From: Roseobacter sp. MH60115
Lineage (GTDB): Bacteria; Pseudomonadota; Alphaproteobacteria; Rhodobacterales; Rhodobacteraceae
Assembly: GCF_015644665.1 (NCBI RefSeq)
Contig: NZ_JADOBQ010000002.1
Location: forward strand, 248,001 to 312,000
Reading direction: 5' to 3'
DNA length: 64,000 nucleotides
Part shown: positions 58,641 through 64,000 of the stretch, piece after piece
Layout of the letters: each line of letters begins with the position of its first letter
Position numbering within the stretch: position 1 is the stretch's first letter
Translations under genes and position numbers: made by a program
Notes under the pieces: model-generated
What the model was told of the DNA's origin: nothing
Databases searched by the model: none
The model's input: the letters and a program-made list of their open reading frames with translations, nothing else

Positions 58641-61169
58641 TTATTCCCGCGCTCGAAGCACTTGGGCGGGCGACGCGTTGAGAGGCGCCCAAGCGAAGAG
58701 AAGACCGGCCATCAGCGTCGTCAGGACACCACCGAGAATGATAGGCAGGGCAGAAAGCCAGATCACCGAAAAGTCCGTATCCATGATGAAGTGGCTCATG
58801 GCCCAGCCACCGGTGACCCCCGCCGCAAGCGCCACGATACCTGCGCAGAGACCCAGCAGCGCGGAGCGCAGGGCAAAGCTGAATAGGATGTGACGGCGCG
58901 ACGCGCCGAGAGTTTTCAGAACGGCGGCTTCGTAGATGCGCGCATTGGTGCCAGCCGCCGCCGCACCAATCAGCACGAGAAAGCCCGTGAGCAGCGTGGC
59001 CGCCGCGCCATAGGAGGTGGCTGCAGCCAGCCCGGACAGCACGTCAGCCACCCGGTCAATGGCGTCGCGCACACGCACGGCCGTGATGTTGGGGTATTGG
59101 CCTGCGAGATCACGCAGGATCTGCGCTTCCGCCTCTTCCTCTGCATAGACGGTCGAGATGAAGCTGTGCGGGGCGCCGGAGAGGGCCGCGGGGTTCATTG
59201 CCAGAATAAAGCCGATGCCGGCGGTGGAGAAATCCACCTCGCGGAAGCTGGCGATGGTGCCGGTGATGTCACGGCCCAGGATGTTCACGGTCATCTCGTC
59301 CCCGATCTGCAGACCCATCTCGGTGGCCTCTTCGGCGGCGAAGCTGATCAGAGGTGGTCCGGTGTAATCCGCGGTCCACCAGTTGCCAGCGGTGATACGT
59401 GTGTTCTCGGGCGGGGTCTCGGAGTAGGTCACGCCGCGGTCGCCTTGTAGAACCCAGTGGTCACCCGCAACCTCACGCGCGGGCTGGCCGTTGATCCTGG
59501 TGATGATCCCCCGCAGCATCGGGGCGGATTGGACGCGCTCGACCGCAGGGTCGTTTGCCAGCCGCTCTGTAAAGCCCGCCATCTGATCTTTCTGGATGTC
59601 GACGAAGAAGTAGGAGGGCGCCACCTCGGGCAGGTTGCCCGTGATCGCGCCGCGCAGGTTGCCATCGATCTGGCCAACGGCGGCCAGCACCGAGAGACCG
59701 AGACCCAACGAAAGCACCACTGATGTGGCGCCTTCGCGCGGCCCGGAGATGGCGGCAAGCGCCCACCTGGCCCGGGGCGCGCCCCGCGCCAGGTGGGCGC
59801 CCTTGCGCGAGAGGTGACGGATCAGCAGGGCGGCCCCTGCGAGCAGAAGCAGCGCGCCGCAGATGCCGCCTGCTGTCCAGAAGGTCAGCCACCAGGTGCC
59901 AGAGAACCAGCCCGCGAGGGCCAGTAGCAGCGCCAGCGCGAGCGCGGTCGCGGCAAGATAGCGCGGAGCAGGCAGAGCGCGGGCCGACATTAGCGCATCG
60001 CGAAAGAGCGTCGCGGGTTTGATCTCTTCGGCGCGGGCCAGCGGCCAGAGGGTGAAGAGAAAGGCCGTGAGCAGCCCGTAGATCGCGGCCTCGATCAGCG
60101 GGGCAGGGTAGAGCGCGAAGGCCGCGGGGATCGGCAGGCGCGCCTCGATCAGCGGGGCGAAGATCAGCGGCGCAAGCCCGCCCAGAACCACGCCGATTGC
60201 GATTCCACAGAGGGACAGCACGCCGATCTGAATGAAGTACGTCTGAAAGATCACGCGGCGGGTTGCCCCCAGCGTGCGCAGTGTGGCGATCACGCTGGTC
60301 TTGCCCGCAAGATAGGCGCGAACGGCAGAAGAGACACCGACCCCGCCCACCGCGAGGCCGGAGAGACCCACGAGAATTAGGAAAGCACCGAGGCGATCCA
60401 CGAATTCGGAAATTCCCGGCGCGCCGTTGCGCGCATCCGTCCAGCGCATACCGGTGTCTTCGAACCGGCTGCGTGCTGCTTCGGCAAGGGCGGCGAGATC
60501 GGCGTCAGGCGGCAGGTCGAGGCGGTATTTCGTGGAAAAGAGGGTGCCGGGTGCGAGCAGTTGCGCGTTGGCGAGGCTTTCGGTGGTCACAATTGTGCGG
60601 GGCCCGAGGGCAAAGCCGCCCGCTGCGCTGTCGGGCTCTCGTGCCAGTTCGGCGCTCAGGTGGAACGCTTGTGTGCCCAGGCGAAACACATCGCCGATGA
60701 CGAGCCCGAGCCTGTCGATCAACACGCGTTCCATCACCGCGCCGGGCAGGCCGTTTTCAGCCGCAAGCGCCTGATCGAGCGGAATGTCGGGGATCAGATC
60801 CACCGTGCCGATCAGCGGATAAGCATCGTCGATGGCCTTGATCTGGGTCAGGCCGCGCTCAGCCATGTCGCCCTCGCCCACCACCGCCATGGAACGGAAA
60901 TCAACGATCTCCGAGACTTTTTCAGCGACCTGCGCCATCCAGGCGCGTTCTTCGTTGGTGGCAAAGCGGTAGGTGAAATCCATCTCCGCATCACCGCCCA
61001 GAAGAGCGGCACCTTCGCGGGCGAGACCTGCTTCGATGCCGGAACGCACGGAACCCACGGCAGCGATGGCGGCCACACCGAGGGCGAGGCAGGCGAGGAA
61101 AATTCGAAAGCCCTGCAGACCGCCGCGCAGTTCGCGCTTTGCAAACCGGGCTGCGAGGGAAAGACTCAT
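58641..61169 (-). CDS. FtsX-like ABC transporter permease (YbbP type)
   Basis: This 842-residue inner-membrane protein has an N-terminal helix (FRIFLACLALGVAAIAAVGS), a large periplasmic domain, and two FtsX modules with about ten helices. Visible segments are GLAVGGVGVSSAVRAYLAGK, TLRTLGATRRVIFQTYFIQI and the repeat AVLKTLGASRRHILFSFALR near the C-terminus, the coupling helices for the ATPase. With the ATPase next to it (4-base overlap) it matches E. coli YbbP, thought to work in lipid or lipoprotein-like extraction; the substrate is unproven. Confidence 0.93.
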   Translation of the reverse strand: MSLSLAARFAKRELRGGLQGFRIFLACLALGVAAIAAVGSVRSGIEAGLAREGAALLGGDAEMDFTYRFATNEERAWMAQVAEKVSEIVDFRSMAVVGEGDMAERGLTQIKAIDDAYPLIGTVDLIPDIPLDQALAAENGLPGAVMERVLIDRLGLVIGDVFRLGTQAFHLSAELAREPDSAAGGFALGPRTIVTTESLANAQLLAPGTLFSTKYRLDLPPDADLAALAEAARSRFEDTGMRWTDARNGAPGISEFVDRLGAFLILVGLSGLAVGGVGVSSAVRAYLAGKTSVIATLRTLGATRRVIFQTYFIQIGVLSLCGIAIGVVLGGLAPLIFAPLIEARLPIPAAFALYPAPLIEAAIYGLLTAFLFTLWPLARAEEIKPATLFRDALMSARALPAPRYLAATALALALLLALAGWFSGTWWLTFWTAGGICGALLLLAGAALLIRHLSRKGAHLARGAPRARWALAAISGPREGATSVVLSLGLGLSVLAAVGQIDGNLRGAITGNLPEVAPSYFFVDIQKDQMAGFTERLANDPAVERVQSAPMLRGIITRINGQPAREVAGDHWVLQGDRGVTYSETPPENTRITAGNWWTADYTGPPLISFAAEEATEMGLQIGDEMTVNILGRDITGTIASFREVDFSTAGIGFILAMNPAALSGAPHSFISTVYAEEEAEAQILRDLAGQYPNITAVRVRDAIDRVADVLSGLAAATSYGAAATLLTGFLVLIGAAAAGTNARIYEAAVLKTLGASRRHILFSFALRSALLGLCAGIVALAAGVTGGWAMSHFIMDTDFSVIWLSALPIILGGVLTTLMAGLLFAWAPLNASPAQVLRARE

Positions 61170-61855
61170 TCCGCCGCGCGCTCCATTGGAACCACACGGC
61201 CATCGCCAAGGCGGATCACACGGTCGCAGCGGGCAGCGAGGCTCTGGCTGTGGGTCACCAGGACCAGCGTGGCGCCGTGCCGATCGCGCAGTCCAAAGAG
61301 CAGGTCGATGATCGCAGCCCCATTGGCACCGTCGAGGTTGCCGGTGGGTTCATCCGCCAGCAGGATATCGGGGCGCGGGGCAGAGGCGCGGGCCAGGGCC
61401 ACCCGTTGCTGCTCGCCGCCGGACAGTTGCGATGGATAGTGATCGGCCCGCTGTGCCAGACCGACCTCGGCCAGCTCTGCCTCGGCTTTGGCGAAGGCGT
61501 CGGCGTCACCTGCAAGCTCCAGCGGGGTTGCGACGTTCTCAAGGGCCGTCATCGTCGGGATCAGGTGAAAAGACTGGAACACCACCCCCATGTGATCGCG
61601 GCGGAACCGGGCAAGGGCGTCCTCGGACATGCGCGTGAGATCCTGCCCCAGCGCCATCACGGTCCCGGATGTCGCATGCTCCAGCCCACCCATGAGCATC
61701 AGCAGTGAGGATTTGCCGGAGCCCGAGGGGCCGATCAGTCCAAGGCTCTCCCCTTCGTGTACCTCAAGCGAGATGCCGTGCAGGATATCAACGCGCCCGG
61801 CATTGCCATCCAGCGATAAAGTCGCATCTTTGAGAGAGAAGACTGGATCTATCAT
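61166..61855 (-). CDS. ABC transporter ATP-binding protein (YbbA type)
   Basis: This 229-residue ATPase of the LolD/MacB class has Walker A LIGPSGSGKSSLLMLMGGLE, the Q-loop VVFQSFHLIPTMTALENV, signature QLSGGEQQRVALARA and Walker B ILLADEPTGNLD with the H-switch VTHSQSLAARC. The frame is open to 62230, antisense to tesA, but the family start is MIDPVFSLKDATLSL at 61855, with AAGGTG upstream. Its start codon overlaps the potential first ATG of the tesA frame on the other strand. Confidence 0.95.
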   Translation of the reverse strand: MIDPVFSLKDATLSLDGNAGRVDILHGISLEVHEGESLGLIGPSGSGKSSLLMLMGGLEHATSGTVMALGQDLTRMSEDALARFRRDHMGVVFQSFHLIPTMTALENVATPLELAGDADAFAKAEAELAEVGLAQRADHYPSQLSGGEQQRVALARASAPRPDILLADEPTGNLDGANGAAIIDLLFGLRDRHGATLVLVTHSQSLAARCDRVIRLGDGRVVPMERAAE

Positions 61856-61907
61856 GCGTGAAACACCTTTGGCGGGTATACGTGTGGCATATGGAGGCTG
61901 GATCAAG

Positions 61908-62543
61908 ATGCACAAGGTTGTGATGTGTTTGGCGCTGTTCTGCCCCGTGGCGGGACAGGCGGAGGAGGTGGTGATCGCGGCGCTGGGCGACAGTCTCACG
62001 CAGGGGTACGGGCTTGTCGAGACCGAAGGGTTTGTGCCGCAATTGCAGAGCTGGCTGGAGGCAGAAGGTACTGATGTACAGCTGATCAATGCAGGTGTGT
62101 CCGGCGACACAACTGCCGGGGGGCTGAGCCGGGCCGCCTGGACGCTTACCCCGGAGGTGGATGCGATGATCGTCGCATTGGGCGGCAACGATCTTTTGCG
62201 GGGGATTGATCCCGACGTCAGCCGTGCCAATCTTGAGGGTATTCTTCAGGCCGCCGCCGCCGCGGAGGTCGAGGTGTTGCTGGTCGGCATGCAGGCGCCC
62301 GGCAACTACGGTCCGGCGTACAAGCAGGCTTTTGACGCGATGTATCCTGAGTTGTCCGAGACGTACGGCACGCTCTTTGCCCCCAGCTTTTTTGAGGGGC
62401 TGCGCATCGAGGAGGGCGATCCGGCGTCGGTCCGTGCCTTCATGCAGCCCGATGGCATTCATCCCAATGCCGACGGCGTGGTCCAGATCGTGGAGGCGCT
62501 CGGGCCCTATGCATTGGATTTGATCGCCCGCGTGGAGAAGTGA
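61908..62543 (+). CDS. tesA: Arylesterase/lysophospholipase TesA-like SGNH hydrolase
   Basis: This 211-residue periplasmic GDSL-type hydrolase has a signal peptide (HKVVMCLALFCPVAGQAEE), block I AALGDSLTQGYG with the catalytic Ser, Gly in NAGVSGDTTAGG, Asn in VALGGNDLLRG and the Asp-His in MQPDGIHPNADG. Length and layout match E. coli TesA (thioesterase I/lysophospholipase L1), whose gene is likewise divergent from ybbA-ybbP. The start at 61908 gives a clean signal peptide; an ATG at 61854 would add 18 residues. Confidence 0.93.
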   Translation: MHKVVMCLALFCPVAGQAEEVVIAALGDSLTQGYGLVETEGFVPQLQSWLEAEGTDVQLINAGVSGDTTAGGLSRAAWTLTPEVDAMIVALGGNDLLRGIDPDVSRANLEGILQAAAAAEVEVLLVGMQAPGNYGPAYKQAFDAMYPELSETYGTLFAPSFFEGLRIEEGDPASVRAFMQPDGIHPNADGVVQIVEALGPYALDLIARVEK

Positions 62544-62544
62544 C

Positions 62545-63162
62545 ATGCCGGGACGGTTTTTTCTGACCTCGCCCATGACGGACCTTGCCGCTGCCCTGAA
62601 GCAGGATGCGGCACAGGTTGCGGATGAGCCTGCGCGCCGGAATATCGCCCCCGGGCAGGAGATCGTTGTGCTGACCGATGCCGGGCTGTCGCGGATGCGG
62701 TGGGGCATCATTCCCATCGGGCGGGTCAATGCGCGGGGCCGCCCGGTGATGGAAACCATCGTGAACGCGCGCAGCGAGACGGTCTTTGATAAATCCGCTT
62801 TCACCGGGACCGGGCGGGCTGTTGTGCCCCTGAACGGCTGGTACGAATGGACGGGAGAGAAGCGGCGCAAGACACCGTGGCGGATCACGCCACGTTCCGG
62901 AGGGTTTCTGTATTTCGCCGCAATCACGGATCGGTGGCAGGGGCCCGGCGGCATAGAGGTGGATCAGGTTGCGACGCTCACCTGTGCGCCCTCTGCCGAC
63001 GTGATCGACGTGCACCACCGGATGGGTGTGATCCTTGATCCTGAAGACATCGATCTGTGGCTTGGCGGCCCGCAAGAGCAGGTCGCACCATTGCTGCGCC
63101 CCTGGCCCGACGGACGATTACAGGTCGAGAAGGCAGAAGACGTAAATTGGGACGCCCCCTGA
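62545..63162 (+). CDS. YedK/HMCES-family SRAP protein lacking the catalytic cysteine
   Basis: This 205-residue SOS-response-associated peptidase (SRAP) domain normally begins Met-Cys-Gly-Arg, and the exposed Cys 2 crosslinks abasic sites in single-stranded DNA. Here the start is Met-Pro-Gly-Arg-Phe (ATG CCG GGA CGG). The other active-site features are kept: ETIVNARSET (Asn), LNGWYEWTG (Glu) and IDVHHRMGVIL (His). It begins one base after the tesA stop codon. Either it works without Cys, as a DNA-binding or non-covalent form, or it has lost the crosslinking function. Confidence 0.9.
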   Translation: MPGRFFLTSPMTDLAAALKQDAAQVADEPARRNIAPGQEIVVLTDAGLSRMRWGIIPIGRVNARGRPVMETIVNARSETVFDKSAFTGTGRAVVPLNGWYEWTGEKRRKTPWRITPRSGGFLYFAAITDRWQGPGGIEVDQVATLTCAPSADVIDVHHRMGVILDPEDIDLWLGGPQEQVAPLLRPWPDGRLQVEKAEDVNWDAP

Positions 63163-63170
63163 GAATACAA

Positions 63171-63194
63171 AAACGGGCACCGCGGCGCCCGTTT
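63171..63194. terminator. Bidirectional intrinsic terminator
   Basis: AAACGGGC (63171-63178) and GCCCGTTT (63187-63194) form an 8-bp stem with an 8-base loop. A-rich sequence on the left and T-rich on the right serve both the SRAP gene (plus) and the cold-shock gene (minus). Confidence 0.8.
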
Positions 63195-63217
63195 GCAAAT
63201 CGTGTAAATGCCTGAAA

Positions 63218-63424
63218 TCAGGCCAGTGCGAGGTTGCCCGCGCTTTCGCGGCCGTCACGGCCCGCTTCCACGTCGAAGGTAACTTTCTGGTTGTCTGCCA
63301 GACCTGTGAGGCCTGCGCGTTCAACAGCAGAAATATGCACAAAGATGTCTTTGCCGCCGCCATCGGGGGCGATAAAGCCGTAGCCTTTTGTGGTGTTAAA
63401 CCATTTCACGGTGCCAGTGGCCAT
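63218..63424 (-). CDS. Cold-shock domain protein (CspA family)
   Basis: This 68-residue OB-fold RNA chaperone has the RNP1 motif KGYGFIAP and RNP2 motif DIFVHIS, with ATGTVKWFNTTKGYGF at the start. It melts RNA structure under cold or stationary conditions. Rhodobacterales carry several copies, so the specific role is unknown. It is alone on the minus strand, ending at the shared terminator. Confidence 0.96.
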   Translation of the reverse strand: MATGTVKWFNTTKGYGFIAPDGGGKDIFVHISAVERAGLTGLADNQKVTFDVEAGRDGRESAGNLALA

Positions 63425-63748
63425 TCCCCGTGTCTCCTGTCTTGTGCTGCCCGCGGAATGCGGCAGCTTGGCTCGGTCGAAAGCAGATCGAATGACTGGC
63501 CGGAAGGAGCAGTGGTCGATAGTTTGTCGCGTCGCGATTTTGATATTGGGGGTGGTCAGCGCAAAAGCAAGTTAAATTCCGATGACAGCGCTTACGTGCG
63601 GGAGGTCGGCGAATTCCCGCCAGCCGTGTATTGCGTAATTTTTCAGCAGCGTTGTGGCTGATTGCAGAGAAACAAATTTTACCAGTTGATAAAAAAATGA
63701 TTCCGTGACAGCTTTTTTGAATTGAACAAGCCAGAATGGGGAAAATCC
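63425..63748. other. Divergent control region between the cold-shock and preT-like genes
   Basis: 324 bases. The part next to the cold-shock gene is GC-rich and would form its 5' leader; the part next to preT (63660-63720) is AT-rich and holds a palindrome listed separately. A plus-strand frame at 63335-63661 runs antisense out of the cold-shock gene and has no family resemblance. Confidence 0.55.
63677..63694. promoter_or_regulatory. Imperfect palindrome resembling a RutR-type operator
   Basis: TTTTACCAG-TTGATAAAA is an 18-bp inverted repeat with 7 of 9 matching positions, 54 bases upstream of the preT-like start. It fits 11 of 14 positions of the TTGACCA-n2-TGGTCAA type operator of RutR, the uracil-responsive TetR regulator of pyrimidine catabolism in E. 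coli. The assignment is inference from that likeness and from the gene downstream. Confidence 0.35.
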
Positions 63749-64000
63749 ATGTCCAGCGACGCATTCACACCAGGTATCCTACCGGCTCGTCTGGAGGCCG
63801 AGGCTTATGTGGATCACTTTTCGGATTTACACCCACGGCTGGATGCGCATGAGGCGCTGGTGGCGGCGGATCGCTGCTATTTTTGTCATGACGCGCCCTG
63901 TATCACCGCCTGTCCGACCGACATCGATATTCCGCTGTTCATCCGGCAAATCGCGACGGGCACGCCGGATGCCGCTGCGAAAACCATCCTGAGCCAGAAC
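63749..64000 (+). CDS. PreT-like subunit of NAD-dependent dihydropyrimidine dehydrogenase, N-terminal part
   Basis: The first 84 residues are present and the frame is open at the window edge. The sequence shows the N-terminal iron-sulfur domain of GltD/PreT-type oxidoreductases: ADRCYFCHDAPCITACPTDI with its cysteine set, followed by DIPLFIRQIATGTPDAAAK, a region that precedes the FAD-binding domain. PreT with PreA reduces uracil and thymine. Glutamate synthase beta-like proteins share this domain, but the short N-terminus and CHDAPC spacing favour PreT. Start ATG at 63749, with TGGGGA upstream. Confidence 0.82.
   Translation, partial: MSSDAFTPGILPARLEAEAYVDHFSDLHPRLDAHEALVAADRCYFCHDAPCITACPTDIDIPLFIRQIATGTPDAAAKTILSQN

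Noticed and set aside
61854-61907. Upstream ATG for tesA that overlaps the ybbA-type start
   Set aside because: It would place 18 polar residues before the signal peptide; the ATG at 61908 gives a normal exported protein.

Overview
The window is about 64 kb of GC-rich, gene-dense alphaproteobacterial chromosome. Gene content and order point to the Rhodobacterales, roseobacter group: a DUF1467 gene beside methylmalonyl-CoA epimerase, MoeB with an N-terminal membrane segment, an RpoH-type sigma factor overlapping a ChaN gene, tandem VPLPA-CTERM-like proteins, a CryB-type photolyase beside an SDR gene, and a tandem glycine riboswitch before gcvTHP. No genus is assigned. No rRNA, tRNA, CRISPR array, prophage or insertion sequence was seen. 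Most of the window is core chromosome.

Layout. 1-7.3 kb: the tail of a GNAT acetyltransferase, a stand-alone receiver protein, mce-DUF1467, a minus-strand run (EI24 protein, nitroreductase, HDAC-like amidohydrolase), a VOC protein, an unknown four-helix membrane protein, trpS, and a rhomboid-fold protein without catalytic residues. 7.3-16.7 kb: envelope and nitrogen signalling (murJ, glnD, an LppC/LpoA-like PBP activator), then rsmI, a YraN protein, gshB and comM. 16.7-25.3 kb: a GST, a CobC-like phosphatase with cobU, rpoH-chaN, coaBC-dut-moeB, and an M3 peptidase. 25.3-31.9 kb: the cell-shape cluster mreB-mreC-mreD-mrdA-rodA followed by a ghrA-like reductase.

31.9-36.5 kb: a 578-base gap with an orphan element that resembles part of a glycine aptamer, leuA with an upstream leader peptide and hairpin, then an SDR and a photolyase. 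36.5-49.8 kb is the most accessory-like part: two tandem VPLPA-CTERM-like secreted proteins, a TetR regulator and a thioredoxin-fold gene that share an operator sequence, an AcoR-type regulator lacking the sigma-54 contact loop followed by an NTF2-flavin monooxygenase fusion, a small lipoprotein, an 18-repeat MORN protein, nadE, a secreted esterase flanked by inverted repeats, and a Tat-exported metallo-beta-lactamase-fold hydrolase. 49.8-64 kb: a DUF1801 protein, gltX, a MATE transporter, a gamma-glutamylcyclotransferase, the riboswitch-controlled gcvT-gcvH-gcvP operon, the ybbP-ybbA/tesA cluster, a YedK/HMCES-like protein lacking its catalytic cysteine, a cold-shock protein, and the start of a pyrimidine-catabolic preT-like gene.

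The cell-wall genes (murJ, the PBP activator, mreBCD, mrdA, rodA) serve peptidoglycan export, activation and elongation. gcvTHP turns glycine into one-carbon units under glycine control. leuA is probably controlled by translation of its leader. Start sites were moved from the longest open frame wherever a Shine-Dalgarno sequence, a stop-start overlap or family alignment favoured a later codon.
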